From Phallus indusiatus (Eukaryota > Basidiomycota > Agaricomycetes > Phallales > Phallaceae): 64,000 nt of DNA. Shown piece by piece: positions 1 through 12,900 of this stretch (its first letter is position 1; every line of letters starts with the position of its first letter). The stretch lies in assembly GCA_027605045.1 (NCBI GenBank), contig JAQFWX010000014.1:1113391-1177390 (forward strand), written 5' to 3'. A program made the position numbers and the translations under genes. The notes under the pieces were generated by a model, which was not told the origin of the DNA, did not search any database, and worked only from the letters and a program-made list of their open reading frames with translations.

Positions 1-408
1 AGCTGTGAGAGCTGATTACCAAGTTCACTTAGACGATCCATTTTGAGGTGAAGTGTTTTTGTTTTTGGAAAAAGGGAGAAGAGGAAGGGAAAAATGGGAA
101 GACCAGACTTTGAGCTGGGGAGACAAGCGAAGGTGAATCTAGAGACGGAACGTTATGAGCGGTCTGTCACTCGATGAGCTTTCGGAGTTCAACCGGCTTC
201 GGCCGGGGGTTGCCAGACTTGCATAGAACAGAACAGAATTCAAGCATATTTTATTTTTTTATAAGAAATTACCAAAAGGGTATACAGTTACTCGTACGCA
301 TAGTTATATAAAGAGGGTATCAAAAGAATCATGAACACAATATCACGAACGATGAGCAGTAGATGCTGGCTGAAACTTGCTTTGTGCAGCGTTGCGCTTC
401 ATTTGGGT
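1..408. other. Non-coding stretch at window edge
   Basis: I see no convincing gene here. It is AT-rich DNA downstream of the small minus-strand membrane-protein gene that follows. It may hold that gene's 3' untranslated region. Confidence 0.4.
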
Positions 409-690
409 TTAAAATGTCGAGGCGTGTATGAGCGGAGGGTATTTCGGTAATTGTCGACCGCTCTGCACTTGGTTTGTGTTTAGAGCATCAAGTTGAATCT
501 GAGCAGAGGGTTGCTCAGAAATTGTTGACTCGGCACGTCCAGGTGAAGCTTCCACGTCCACCGGTTTGATACTAGTAGGTTTGAAAAAATCAGCAGTAGG
601 ACAGCGACGACCCCCAAACCCCTTAAACAACCACGTTAGTAGTACGCAAACTGCGGCAACTAGACGTGCAAAAGATCCATGAGAACCCAT
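409..690 (-). CDS. Small single-pass membrane protein, DVEA type (last exon or short gene)
   Basis: A 93-residue frame starts at ATG 690. It has a hydrophobic helix near residues 8-23 (ARLVAAVCVLLTWLF), then a basic GFGGRR stretch and a polar tail with DVEASPG and ISEQPSAQ. A second locus at 6249-6755 has the same layout (helix, basic stretch, DVEARPG, ITEQASA), so I treat the two as paralogues. The frame is open further upstream through a GTG, so this may be the last exon of a larger gene whose ectodomain lies at 858-1181. Function is unknown. I see no enzyme motif. Confidence 0.4.
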   Translation of the reverse strand: MGSHGSFARLVAAVCVLLTWLFKGFGGRRCPTADFFKPTSIKPVDVEASPGRAESTISEQPSAQIQLDALNTNQVQSGRQLPKYPPLIHASTF

Positions 691-857
691 GTCAAAAGAA
701 AAAGAAAAAGAAATTGTCACTCACCACATCCAAAAAGGATGGAGTATCTAGCTATGAGCCCCATTCTAGGTCTCTCAGGTAGGAGAGTCAAATAAAGATA
801 TTAAACTATATGTTAAGAGGCTTCAGATTAAGATAGGATTAGTCTGAAGTGTTTTTG

Positions 858-1181
858 TCAGCACCCAGCACCCAGCAGATGAGGCAAGGGTCCGTAAACG
901 TTAGCAGCTCGTGCTTTATAGATGGTAGAACGAATGCGATGTCGATGCCAACACAAACCTAAGCGAATTTGGGTTGTATCAAAAGCCAGGATAAACGCAT
1001 GACAGGCTTTCGATTCAAATACCAATGGCTGAAATTTCCTGTGTAAGATGAGTGCCAGGTTCCCAAAGTAGAAACGTGAAACAGTATCATCATAGCGACA
1101 ACTCTGCTTCATTTGCTGCATGTGCGGCGCCGTCGCGACTGGCGGTGCAAGAAGACCTGGGTGCAATGAATCGGAAATCAT
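858..1181 (-). pseudogene. Possible ectodomain remnant of a basidiomycete single-pass surface protein
   Basis: Minus-strand reading gives a DDTVSRFYFG stretch, then in another frame WHSSYTGNF, then back in the first frame VYGPLPHL. Basidiomycete single-pass surface proteins often show a D-D-T ... Y-T-G ... V-Y-G pattern in the ectodomain, so I read this as such a domain with frame breaks. It lies upstream of the membrane helix at 409-690 on the same strand and may belong to the same gene. The evidence is pattern-based and weak. Undetected introns could explain the frame changes instead of decay. Confidence 0.25.
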
Positions 1182-2028
1182 GGGCCTCAGGACTCCTGCA
1201 GCGTATGCCCGAACGCGGTTAAATTATAAAAAATTGGCGGTTGGCACCTGTCGGGGTGTCGCTGTGCTTTGTTGTTTTCGAATGAATAAAGTTAGTATGC
1301 GAATGGCGACCAGCTATGCATTACTTCAGCTTCCAGGCCCTTGCAGTCAACGCAAGTCCGAACAAAGCTCTGTTCGATAAATGAGGCCTTCTCCAGGATG
1401 ATGATACAGAATTCTGTTATACTCGAGCCAAAGAGAAACTGAAAGTACGAAAAACTCAGTGAAATCTACTCTTGGATCAAATAAAACCTTATGAAATGGA
1501 TGTGTCATTAGATTTTCTAAAAAGAAGCTGACGATAATTTGGGATTAACAACACATATGCCAATCATTGTGAGAGGAGCTTGAAGAAGATAGCCTGAAAG
1601 AAGCCGAGACGTCAACTTCAAGCGTTACGGTCACGACTCGCCCTCAGGCTCTTAGCCTCTTACCTGACTCTCTTCCTAATGTTCACGATGATTGTTTATC
1701 CTTACACGGTTTCAAGTGAGAATTCACTTCATTTCTGTTTTTAAGTTGCAGAGATTTCAAAAATTCAGACAACAAGGGTGACTTGTTCAAACTGAATGTA
1801 ATGGAGTAACTGGTGGAACATGTTCTTGTCAAGTACGAGCATAATTCTGCACGTAGACACTGGTGTATTCATATCCAACGACACACCTCGCACCCAGTGC
1901 TATGATGTTTCGTGATCGAACCTACGCGAATAGACGTTCTCAGAAAAGTGGATATTATGCTCAAGTTATTAATATATACGTCTGGAAAACTTTTCTCAAA
2001 GTTCTGTGCAGAGTAAGGAAAAAGTCGG
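1182..2028. other. Intergenic stretch, nothing recognised
   Basis: I see no supported gene or structured RNA. It separates the small membrane-protein locus from the 3' end of VPS33. Confidence 0.5.
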
Positions 2029-4602
2029 TCATTGTTTAAATGCATCCATAAGCGTATTTCCATTAATGATACCAGTTGTCGCAACCAAAAACTTCCGTCC
2101 TAAAAAAAGAACAGGAATAGATCAGAAACCCAGAAAAAAAAAAGCACGCGCTCGCATCACAATCCCTACCTTTGGTTTGGCGGCTCATCCAACGAAGAGC
2201 CGCAATCTCGGTATAAGTACATCCACCCAAAAAAAACACAATTGTGGTCATCCCGTCGTTCTTAGCTAAAGATCGTGAATACGAAGCTTGTCCTTCTGTC
2301 ATTGTACTTGTTGAGCATAACAGTACCGTAAAAGAAAACAAAAGGACGGACCTTGAAGGATTACATCTACGGTTTCTCCGGGGAGTAAAGTAGCAACGTC
2401 CTCGAATCCTTTCCAGCTCAGGATCGGATGAGCAGGTGCTCGTATATCCTCTCCTTCGCTTGATCTAGTGACCAGAGGTGCAAGCACACCACCTTTCTGC
2501 GCGATGCATTGAACCAGACGACAGCTTAACGGGGCATAACCAGAGTAAGTATATGATATGTCACGATCTTCCGCACGGTCTGGCTCATCTGACGCCGTAG
2601 CATCAGCCACATTTGCCGGTTGATAATCTTGATCTTCTACGACGAGTCGTAGCTGTTTGCGTAACTGTGTGAAAGGGAATTTGACGTTCTTTTGCGAAGG
2701 AGGTGGCGTATTCAAAAGTGATAATGAAGCGAGGTTGAGTAGTTGTCCAATACGATCATATCCGTACGTTTGTAGTATCTCTCGTTTTAGGTTCTCGAGG
2801 GTCTTGAGTTTGATGCCACCGGCGGTTAAGGATGCTAAACATAGCAAACGCAGAACAACATGCTCTGGTGCCTCTTGAGCCAATAGTTCTTCAATGGCAT
2901 TTAGTTGAGCTGTCACATCATACGATGACAAAAGGTCTAAACACAAGATCAACATTCAGTCTTTTTATAGGGAAGGACACCGACTTTGCTGTATTTCCAA
3001 CGACGAATTGAAGAAGTCCGTTTTGGTCAACGGCATAAGTATCTCAGACAAACCGGTATCTGGCATTCCATCAGAACAAGTTAGCCAAAAGACATAACGC
3101 ACAGACTTACGGACTTTCAGCGCCTGATGTTCCGTTTGTAAACCTCCCAGCTTTCCAACAAACTCTTTCAGCTGAGCAACGGTCTTCGCTTTCAGGCGAC
3201 TCTAACGTGAAAACATATATCTCAAACTCATATTGCGAGACTAAAATAACCTGACAAATACCTTGTAATCTTCGTCTAGCCGTCGCGCAATCTTGCTAAG
3301 CTTTCTCCCAATCTGCGCAAAGTTCAAATCTCTTAATTCAGCTAAAAGCGGATCGGTTGTTGAGCTTAGCAGGTATTTCTTCTTCTTCTCTTTGCTGTCA
3401 CGTTGTATTCCTGTAGTAGGTGCGGCCGTCGATGTTCCAGCGGTTTGGGCAGGGTTTTGGTTAGCAGGAGCGAGGAGAGAAGCTGGGACTTCAACGTTTG
3501 CTGAACGGAGAGAGAGACGAATTTAACAACCGATTAGGTTGGGTATAAAGAGAAACAACTAACCATTCTTGATTTCCATCATTTCGTCGATAAAACCCTC
3601 GTATGTGAGTTGCGTCAGCAACGGAGTTAACAGGTCAACCTGACGGTCTATAATAATCAATCCGTCGATTTTATCAAACGAGGGTACGGAAGAGTTTGGA
3701 AAAGTGGGTTCGGTAGGCGAAATCTTCTGAAATAGTTGACATAGTCGCTATGTTTAGGATATCTTAGTGGATTGATCGAGTCTTTGAAGCCTAATGTAAC
3801 GATACTTACAGCAGCTTTGTCGCCCTTCCCTACTATCCGAGGAATTGAACCGTATAGTCTTTGGAGTTTGAATAACGCTTGAGCAGAATCATATAAAGCC
3901 GTTTCATCACCATCCTATGGAACGCGAGCTTTAGTACGAGAGGACAGATCGAGATGAAAGGAGCTATTTACCACCCATATCTCCTTGAATGCATTTTCAT
4001 ACTCAAGAGATATCACGTCCTCCTCTAGAGTAATAAATTGAAGATCGTAAGATGAAAGTGTGACGTCTCCTAGGACGCCTTCTTCTTCAAGTATCCGCTT
4101 GGCAAGTGTGGACACCCTAGGAATGAGAAGGATCGTATAATTGTGTTTCAGTGGTGGATTGGCTTGAGCGTGTCCTTTAATCTGGTCTCTCAAAGAAGGA
4201 ACGTCAGTAATTCTACCGTTTTGATGTAGACCAAAAGCTTACTAGCGATGATCTTTAACCACTTGACGAGCGGTCGACAGAGGTAGACAATATTCGTTGT
4301 CGAAGAAACAAGTGGTCCCTCTTCCAACCAAAACATTTTGTCTATCCCATGATCCTACGCGTTAACTGTCATGAGAAAACACTTCTACATGCACAAATGG
4401 GCACACATACTTTGAACAACGACACCTCGGCAACAAGACCCAATGGTCCTGCTGTTGAAGGATCCAAGACAAGAGTCTTTGCGCCATTTACGGAATTCAG
4501 AGCATCGACAAGAGAGCGTCGTGATACTTCTTTTAGTAAAGAGGTGTCTAGGTTGTCATTAGAGGTATTGGCCGTAGTAGTTACTGTCCCGGAGGTGGAC
4601 AT
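2029..4602 (-). CDS. VPS33: Vacuolar sorting SM protein Vps33
   Basis: Vps33 is the Sec1/Munc18-family subunit of the HOPS and CORVET tethering complexes and chaperones SNARE pairing at vacuole and endosome. Exons running from 4602 down to 2029 give, in order, an N-terminal LLKEVSRRSLVDAL and KTLVLDPS region, MFWLEEGPLVSSTTNIVYLC, KRILEEEGVLGDV, the DGLIIIDRQVDLLTPLLTQL signature, TYGYDRIGQLL, YSGYAPLSCRLVQ, and VFFLGGCTYTEIAALRW near the C-terminus. A last short intron (about 2103-2175) joins this to RKFLVATTGIINGN and a TGA at 2029. The first in-frame ATG is 4602; an open frame extends upstream only to a TTG. All joins preserve frame, so the gene looks intact. Confidence 0.92.
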
Positions 4603-4788
4603 GAGCACAACACTAGAACCTTTGGTCAGCGGCAAATGAGCCGGAGTTTGCCTCCGGCCCGAGTCTCAGCTCATTTGAGAAGTTTTTTGCTCAAGCTTGA
4701 AGACACTGTTTTGATGTTTTCTGCAAGAATTCATGGAAAAGGTACCTAGTACCCACAAATTTCAAAATGATAGAAACCTATGTAGGTT

Positions 4789-5995
4789 TCACCATATACG
4801 ACTATCATCAGTGTCATCCCAATGGCAGTCAATAAACGGTTGCATGTGTACCGCTAGAATTTGACGTTTTCTGCCATTTATCGTTCCCAAAACCATCTCA
4901 AACCTTTGATACGAACTTCGGACCGTATAGCTCCCAATTTTGGCATTACTAGCAGACATGGCTGGGCCTACGCCGTGACCTGCCGGCGGCATCCTCAAGC
5001 CTTGGTTCGTCCCCAAGACCATTGACTGCGCAATCAAGAAATCTGTCTCTTGTATCAATTCTTCATGTGGTCCTCCTTTTCTTTTGGCAAAAGTGGATTC
5101 ATGTGCCTTTTATGCTGGCACAGCACTGTCACCGATCATATGTTGATACCACATTCGTCTGCTACTGCGTCTCAAGAACTCTACAGTTCACAGCCATACC
5201 AGTGATGTAATGAATCTCTTTCTTTTGCGTGCGTCAATTTGATAAAGGGTATTCCTTTGGAAAATTTAATTTGCCGTTCATTACTAAGTCATTACAGTTA
5301 CCTTGTGCCCTCGTCGTCATTCCGTACATGACTGGAGGAGTACTTGAAAGTTCGTGCAACCGGAGCCGAGAAATCACCTACATCTGTTGTTGTGGAATCT
5401 TTTGATTTACTTGAAGCCTCCAAAAGGTTACCGTATCACCCGTGGCTGCTACCCAGCGCCCCAAACTTCTACGCCAGTCACGCTGTTTCAAACACGAGGC
5501 GTGAAAAGCCAACTGGAATCTCTCCGGCTCAATGGCTACCCCCCGGTAAACCATGGTTATTTTTCTATTTGCTCCTAGTACCATTCATTTGTTTTTGAAA
5601 ACACAACCGGGCAGATCGGACTTGTACACTATCGAAGGTTTGAATGTCAATCACCCCAAGACTCCTTCCTACCACGGCGCATCTTCCAAGCCATCAGCAT
5701 TTCATTCAATTTTCGATCTTGAATGGCCTTGACATATTGGTGAAGAACCTATTAAGACAATGAAAATTCGATGCCAATACCTCCCGACAACTCCAATAGT
5801 GAAGTAAACGGACGCTTGAATCGCCAGTCTAGCTTCGAAAGATCGCGGATTTATCGACGCCCGAAATACGAAACCCACAAACCCGAGCTCATCCTTGTAT
5901 GTGTTCAGCGTGTTCCCGCGGACTTCGGTACCTATTAATATATTTCTTCCCATCCGGGTCGCTGTCTCTCCTCTCTTTCGGTAATCCCGAGTCAT
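4789..5995 (-). pseudogene. TauD/TfdA-type 2-oxoglutarate dioxygenase remnant
   Basis: Minus-strand reading from about 5945 gives IGTEVRG followed at close spacing by KDELG and FVFR, resembling the N-terminal signature of TauD-type sulfonate dioxygenases (GTE-[VI]-RG ... KDEL ... VVFFRDQ) with residues missing. A second piece near 4900-5000 resembles the central region (LRMPPAG ... ASNA ... SSYQRF). A third, GDTVTFW-x3-VNQ near 5420, resembles the C-terminal W-D-N-R block but lies out of order between the other two. I see no intact H-x-D iron site. I infer a decayed, partly rearranged gene abutting the VPS33 promoter. The identification rests mainly on the first block. Confidence 0.38.
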
Positions 5996-6248
5996 CTTTT
6001 TAGGTAACAGCCAGACTCATTGTTCACAAATTGACCAACGCTCGTATAGCCCAAGTAGGTTTTAAAAGGCATAAAAAACAATCGTGTCTATTAGTCGTTT
6101 GTAATCTTACAACAAGAAATAAATAACACGTAACAAAAATATAAGATATATACATCAATAAAGCAGGGTATCTCGCAGAAGTCATGCAAACAAAAAATGT
6201 CAAGAATGCATTAACCTTGGCCACTATTAAACTATTCGACCAAATGAA

Positions 6249-6755
6249 CTATTTGGACCATAATGTTTCTTGTGACAAATGTACGTCAGGTGGCACTGTA
6301 GGTAACGCAGGAGGAAGATAGGAAGAGGTAGCTGGGAAAACACCGGGATCAAGAGAGGATATAATACGGGTTATTGGCAACATTTCCCAAGTCGGAACAC
6401 GATCCATCATAAGGGTTGGAGAATTAGTTTGTGCTTTGAGAGGTTGAGAACAGCACGCCGATGAGAATGATGACGGCAACGGCAACGATAACAATGGCCA
6501 GCAACTTCTAGCTCGTGTGTTGTTGGTAGCACCCCTCCCACCACGGTGAGCAGAGGCTTGTTCGGTGATATAATGTCCTCCAGGTCGAGCTTCCACATCC
6601 AGTCTGTCGCTACGGGTAGGAAAGCAACAATTCTTGCCCTTTCGTGAGACGACCCAGAATCCCGCTACCAGTGCAAGAAAGAGAACTACAGATGCAGATA
6701 AAGGTCGTGGGTGATTCTTTTGCACCCTAACCTGAGGACCAGGTTTAGCACTCAC
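6249..6755 (-). CDS. Small single-pass membrane protein, DVEA type (exon)
   Basis: The frame shows a hydrophobic helix (SASVVLFLALVAGFWVV), a basic RKGK stretch with CC, then LDVEARPGG and ITEQASAH and a proline/serine-rich end. It matches the layout of the locus at 409-690. The frame begins at GTG 6755, and a pyrimidine-rich stretch ending in cag lies just inside it, so an upstream exon is likely and the start is unresolved. The C-terminal half may include an intron read through. Function unknown. Confidence 0.35.
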   Translation of the reverse strand: MSAKPGPQVRVQKNHPRPLSASVVLFLALVAGFWVVSRKGKNCCFPTRSDRLDVEARPGGHYITEQASAHRGGRGATNNTRARSCWPLLSLPLPSSFSSACCSQPLKAQTNSPTLMMDRVPTWEMLPITRIISSLDPGVFPATSSYLPPALPTVPPDVHLSQETLWSK

Positions 6756-8225
6756 TGGGGCATAACACCAAACCCGTGATCATGACCGGTGAAAGACCAG
6801 CTTTGTTTCCAGTCATGGTAGGAGCAAGGCTAGTCGACGACATTGATCCCCGTGGTGGGAGTTTTTTAAGGTGATATGAAGTTGTTAGATAGAGCGTTCT
6901 TGTCAATCAGCAGTGAGCAGAAGAATGAAGAAAGAAAGAAAGAAAAGTCATGGATCCCTCCTTATGTATGTTTCGAAATGACACGGAGCCAGGATTACGG
7001 TCCGAGACTGCGTATGATCAGCATGCAGGCGTATGTAGCAGATGATGAGATAGCGCCGTGACTTTATTAGTATTTTGATTGGTGGCATCACCATGACTCC
7101 TCCTATATCAAAAACGAGAAAATGAAGAGCGAGTTGGAAGCGTCATACGAGAAGTGAGCCTGATTTTGTGGGACATTAGCCTACTTTGCGATTCGCTGAT
7201 TAAGATTGAATCGCTAACGTGTAAAAAGCAGCCGATTGGATGAAATAAACATTGGACATAGCCTTGGCTTGGAAGCCGAAAGATTCATCTTTTCACATTG
7301 TTGTTTCTGCCAGATGAGCCATGGACTCTCTCTTGCCCGGAAAAGAATAAGCCCGTTTTCTCCGATGAAATATTCGATTTCAATTCAAATCTTCCTCCTG
7401 TATACGGTGAATTCCCGCTCCTTGTGCAGCTCCTAATTTTGATAAAGATCTGAGGACCAAGTGGTGTAGACCTAAGAGAGTGTGTGCCCGGAACATGTAC
7501 AGGCCGGATGATTATATTCAGGACCCGAGGACGCCCCACATCTCTGCCGAGGCTTACGGCACGCCTCATTTCACGGCACAAAGAAAGCGAGACGGACACG
7601 CCACTTTCGGCTGTATGTGCCGATGACACTAGTCTCAGCCTTTCCACAAATTAGATTTTTTTTCTGCCTCGTGTATCTGTCATCGCCATCTCTGAGCACA
7701 CTGCCTTCTGGCAAAATATTAGTCCCATGTGCCCACTAGTGGGTATTATGTATAGCATTTGTACGCCAAATCTATTATTGACTGACACAAACTTGTTCCC
7801 CGCAGCGTCTATGACCTGGCTTAATTCCAAGATAGGCTAGTTCAACAATTTTTCCGGACAGGCTCATATCTCGCCTCTAGCTTCATTTACTCGTTTTGGG
7901 AGAAATATTGTTATATAAGACCGGTACAGCCTCGTCTCACCTGCTGGCTAAGAGCTCTCATTGGTACCCGATTAGAAATCCTTTGTCGATGATTCGCACA
8001 CAAGAACACCGCTCATTAGAATACGGAGCTTCGGCGATCCCAGCGCCCAACTTCTCTTAAGTACGATCCGGTTCATCCCTCTTCAAGAAGCCGTTTTCAC
8101 CCATGTCCGCGAATGCCCTTATAAGTTATGTTGTAAATATGTAATATGGTAAGTACACTTCCAGTATAAAATGAATGAGCCAGAGATGCTGATCTATAAG
8201 TAATATAAAAAAATGACAGTTAATT
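6756..8225. other. Intergenic stretch with possible minus-strand exon at 7285-7647
   Basis: Most of this 1.5 kb shows nothing I can support. On the minus strand 7285-7647 is open for 120 codons and includes SPYTGGRFEL, which faintly resembles the Y-T-G part of basidiomycete surface ectodomains, upstream of the helix at 6249-6755. It could be a 5' exon of that gene. The rest probably holds promoter and 3' end of SUR2. Confidence 0.25.
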
Positions 8226-9299
8226 TTAGTTTTTCTTGTGTTTGGCCGCCTTCTTAGCCTCGAATTCTTCGGGCGACATGTACGTTCCAAGTAATCGGTC
8301 CCAGAATACGAATAGAGGCTGAGAAAAGTTCGATTTGAGGCCCAAGCTCTAATAACGCCCACGTATTAGCAGATATTCCCAGAAGAGACAGCAGTCAAAA
8401 TATGAACAAACCTGATGGTGGATTTCGTGGAAAAGTGAGTCATTGTCTGTGAGGAATCGCAGCGGATGCCATGGGAATTGGTACCCGCAGTGGTCTTCGA
8501 TTCCCTTGTATGTGACAATCAAGAAGAAGACTAATGCTTGTCTATCAGACATTCTTGCAGCTGATGATGAGACGATAGCGCTCAGCCCATCCACAATGGC
8601 TCCTTCGAAGGGATGATTGTATTGACTTCCGTAAGCATACGGAACATATTGACGATGGTGGACGGAGTGCAGATGTCTGTATAGGAAGGGGATCTCGTGC
8701 AGAGTTCGATGAACGAAGTATTGATAGGTGTCGAGAACCGCCCTACAGGACGAATTCGGCTCGGTTAGTAACACTTCCCATATCAAGAAGATCTTCAACA
8801 ATACTCACATGCCAATGGCTAATTGACCAAGAGGATACACCCACCAATACATAACATAACCAAGATTAACCCCACTCAATCTCATGAACTCCGCAGCAAA
8901 ATGCGTTCCAAACCAACTTGCAAGCCTGTTCACCCATAACAACTCCATCTCACGCACTTCCATCGCATAGTTCGGAATAACCGGATCTCCATCAACTAAG
9001 CGAACCCACATATATCCGAACGCCGTTTGCAAGACTTGCATCTTCATGACAGTTTCGACGACTTCGCGTTTAGTGGCAAGATTCTTTTTCAAAATTTCGG
9101 CGGATGGTTGGACACGATATTTCTCTAATGAATCCCATCCTGAGATATCCAGCAGGTGGAACGCAAGAGAGACAATCCAATATTCGACGATCGGGGCTAT
9201 AAGGATTAAGATTTGGTCGGGGATATATGGTACAACTGATTCCCTCGTTATATGATACCAAGGAAAGTCGGTGGCGATATGTGTTGAATTCAACGCCAT
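8226..9299 (-). CDS. SUR2: Sphinganine C4-hydroxylase (fatty acid hydroxylase superfamily)
   Basis: An ER membrane di-iron hydroxylase that makes phytosphingosine from sphinganine in ceramide synthesis. There are three exons: 9299-8809, 8742-8413 (boundary about 8412) and 8348-8226. Introns are 66 and about 63 bp, and both joins keep frame. The three histidine boxes are visible: HRTLH, HSVHH and HEIHH. HSVHHRQYVPYAYG-x-QYNHPFEG and EDHCGYQFPW-P match yeast Sur2 closely. N-terminal hydrophobic segments (IPDQILILIAPIVEYWIVSL) fit the ER location. The C-terminus ends in a lysine-rich KKAAKHKKN, which could act as an ER retrieval signal. The ATG at 9299 is chosen because the upstream open frame is low-complexity serine/proline and starts at TTG. 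Confidence 0.9.
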
Positions 9300-9905
9300 A
9301 GTGAGAGGAGACGGGGGAGGGGAATAATACACTGGGGACGAGGTGAGATGGGGCGATGGGTTAAATGGAAAACTGAGTGAGAATCTCACAGGGGTGAAAA
9401 TCAAACTAACCAGCGGCCCTATATGCTTTATTTGTCTCCTTCACCTAATGGAACAACGAACCTGTACCTGCCGCCAGTGCTAAATACATCCGAAGAGTAC
9501 CAACAAGGCTCCAATGAGAGTCAAGAGAAGACTAACAAATTCGGAGCAGACACCAATGTCATTGCAATGCTAATATTAGTTTTGCATATAATTGGTCAGA
9601 TACTGACAAATAACGTGCTGCGTGATTAGGCTCTTTGCCTCTTCTATTTTCAGTCGCCCGCGCACACTTGTTTCGCTTCTCGGATTGTGATCGTCTAGTA
9701 TACGAGTATCCTCGGATCACTCAACCTGGTCCCTAACGCGCAGATGCCAGAACTGGTGATCAAATTGGGAGGCAATATTTGAAAATTACAATTAAAGGCA
9801 ATTCCACATATGCGCGGAAACATTTATAATAAACATTGTAATAAGACTACACGAGAATTAAAAAGAAGAAAAGAGAAGAAGCTAACATATTCCTCTCTTT
9901 CTCTT
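9300..9905. other. Intergenic stretch between SUR2 and the WD40 gene
   Basis: It contains the SUR2 promoter side and the 3' flank of the WD40 gene. A 68-codon plus-strand frame at 9423-9629 has no features of a real gene. Nothing else seen. Confidence 0.5.
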
Positions 9906-12900
9906 TCATGTATTAAAAGTGAAGGCGATCTCTTTGATTTTCAGACGTGCGCTTCGATCTCCGGGCCACTCAATACGGACATGATCAAAGATTGCCGCCG
10001 GCGAAAGATTGACTAATACAGCATGCATGGGGAGGAAAATTACAATCAGGACCGATGACATCGCGCCACAAGATATAGACCTCGTACCTTCCCCAATGTT
10101 AAATGGAACAGATCGATATGGGTCCGACCCGGAATGGCCTTGTCTAGGTGGGGCGCCCGGTGTGAACAGACTGACAAAACTAGATCCTACTTTCCACACT
10201 TTCGCAACTCTTTCCTCTACGGAGACAGTCACTAGCCTTCGCCCGTCCGGAGAAAAGCTGCAAATATCTATCTGTTTCTTATGTCCTTCGAGCACGTATA
10301 AACGAGTCGCTGTCTTCAGATCGTACATGATAACCGCGCCTTCACTTGTTCCAACACATAACCGTTGCGTCGCCATATGGAAATCCGCTGAAGGAAAACT
10401 AAACGAAAGCAATGGGAATCAAAACTGGATGAAAATCAATACGTTAGGTAATATATCAGCACTTCTTACAATTTCACCACTTGGGCCAAGATTTCTGTGG
10501 CGGCGTCAAACACAGCATTTCGCTCCCCAGAGGAAGACGGATCAAGAGATTTGACAACTGCTTCCACAAGCCGAGGAAGGTTGGGGTATAATACCAAAGG
10601 CCTCTGCAGTTACGTGTCCATAATAATTGAGTCATATCTGCCACGTGAATAATGAGAGCCGGTTACTCACTTTCCGAATGAGATATGCCACCAGCTGAAG
10701 GATAGATTTACGCTGCTGTAACGATTTTGGATGCATAATATCTAATAAAAGCGTGGTCATAAACAATGGGGTGTTGCTTGATGCAATTTGCAAAACAGCC
10801 GAGCGCGCTTGGGGTGCGACGTTGCGTTCTCTATCTGCGCTGGTGGCTAAAGCAAACAATGATCGCAACACTTCAACCGCATCAACGTGATTCTGCCATA
10901 TTTGGAAACCGCGTGAACACAGATCAATAACCAATGCTCGATGCGGACAATCTTCGTCGTGCAAATACAATGTGATGGATTTTGCAATGTCCGTCAGGGT
11001 GCTATAATGGTTGGTGGTTCAAAAGAGATCATAGCTTCAATATAAATCACTATTGCGACCGACAAACCTTGTTGATAACACCGAGTATCTTTCTATTGCT
11101 ATATTGCCAGTGATCAGAAGCGCCAATGCCGAATGATTCGATTGCTTCTCGGCATCAGGTTGTAGGCAGGGCACTGAATAACTTAAATAGGCAATTCATA
11201 CTCCACATCAGAGGGCACTCACGTTCGTGCTGCCAAAATTCAGTCCAAATGATGATATCTGAGTCGGGCTGACGAATAACCGTGGACCCAAAAAGCGTCC
11301 TAGCAGCCATTCGTATGTCCTCTGTGTAACCATGAGAAAACGGAGATAGTAACAGTAAAGGAAAGTACTGTTTACGCGAATGATGAAACCAGTACCGGGC
11401 TAAAAACTCCAAACTTGGCGGCTGCCAGGATTGTCCAACAATATCAGAAAGTGCAGCAACATAAAACGTGATAACCTGATTTGCATAAATTTCATACTCT
11501 TAAAACGTGCGTAAGTGGATATAACGAGATATTTGAACTTTGTATCACCTTCGAAATTCGACAATGCCCTAAGTAAGGCAACGAGGGCCATTAGTCTAGA
11601 AGCGGTCATTCTTGGTGATATCTGCCAGATCTCCAAAGAGGGTGCATTGCTTGATATGGATATACAATTCGACCTAACATCCGATCAGGAGCCGAAAACA
11701 TGCATTATGCATAAAAGTTTTACCAGTAGGCACCTATCGTTGTCTTACTTTCAGATATGCCTAATTTTTCTCGGCAAACGCGATCAATTTCTTCGTCGAC
11801 AGGAGTATGGAGAGCGGCTATGAGGGACCTAATATACTTCAAACGAACGGGACTCTTCTTAGGTGGTACATCGCGAAATTCATTCTCGTTTGCAGCGACA
11901 CCTGGTTCTTGTGTTCGAGGGTCTTTGAATTGATACGAAGGGGCGATTGGATATATCAGATCATTCAATGTGTGCAGATCGCATAGCAAAGTGGTGCCTG
12001 ATAGCATGAGATTTTCACGAATTTGTTTTCATGCGGAAAATTCAAATATACACACCAGCATCATTGGATACCCAAGAGTTGGGCAGTGTCGTCAAAGACG
12101 TTGTTGAGAGACCAAACTCTTTCGAAGATACATCACTGAAGAAAAGGTCATTCTCAGCACACCAAAGGATTTTTCGGACATACAACCGAGTCCATCCTCC
12201 TTGGTTGACCAATTCCAACGCCGTGCGAGTGGCCATAGATCTCCAAAACTCTTGAGTTTTCAAATCCCACATTCTCGATCTTCCATCCTCATACATTAGC
12301 AAAATGTTACTTTCTGACAAGCAGATTTCCGTTAAACGGGTTGCAGAGCCTGGAATCGTATATAGCCTGATAAATTAATTGGTTACGAAAGTTCAACAGA
12401 GTACTAATAATCTCACAGTTCGAGGCTGGCTAAATTGATCGCGATAACAGTTCCATCTCCCGATACACACAAAACGCAGTCTTTCAGAGTTTCTGTCCGT
12501 TCATCGTCGATGGAGATGACAGACATTAAAGGCTGCAAGAATACTGTCCAACGCATGGACAATTTCAGTGACCTACAGCCTTGAGCGTCAAATTGTGGGA
12601 GTATGGTAATTTCAAACCAACCTGAGTTTCCAAACTGCGATGCCACCATCATCTAACCCGCCAATAATTACATCCTCGCCGTGCGTTTTGACCAAGTGAA
12701 GGGAAGTGATGTAAGCGTCCAGGCTGGTGCCACTAGAATCAGGAGCACGTGGAAGACCCGTGGACATCAAAGCCGTCAGGGATATTTTTTGAATAGTACC
12801 ATTGCCTAGAGGATGAGACAAAACAACTAACTACGATCTATGTCGTAACTCACTATCTCCAACAGCGAGAAGTTCGCTGTTCAAGGGTAAAGTAGACGTA

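Noticed and set aside
10009..10554. 181-codon plus-strand open frame
   Set aside because: Antisense to the C-terminal WD40 exons, whose motifs are clear on the minus strand.
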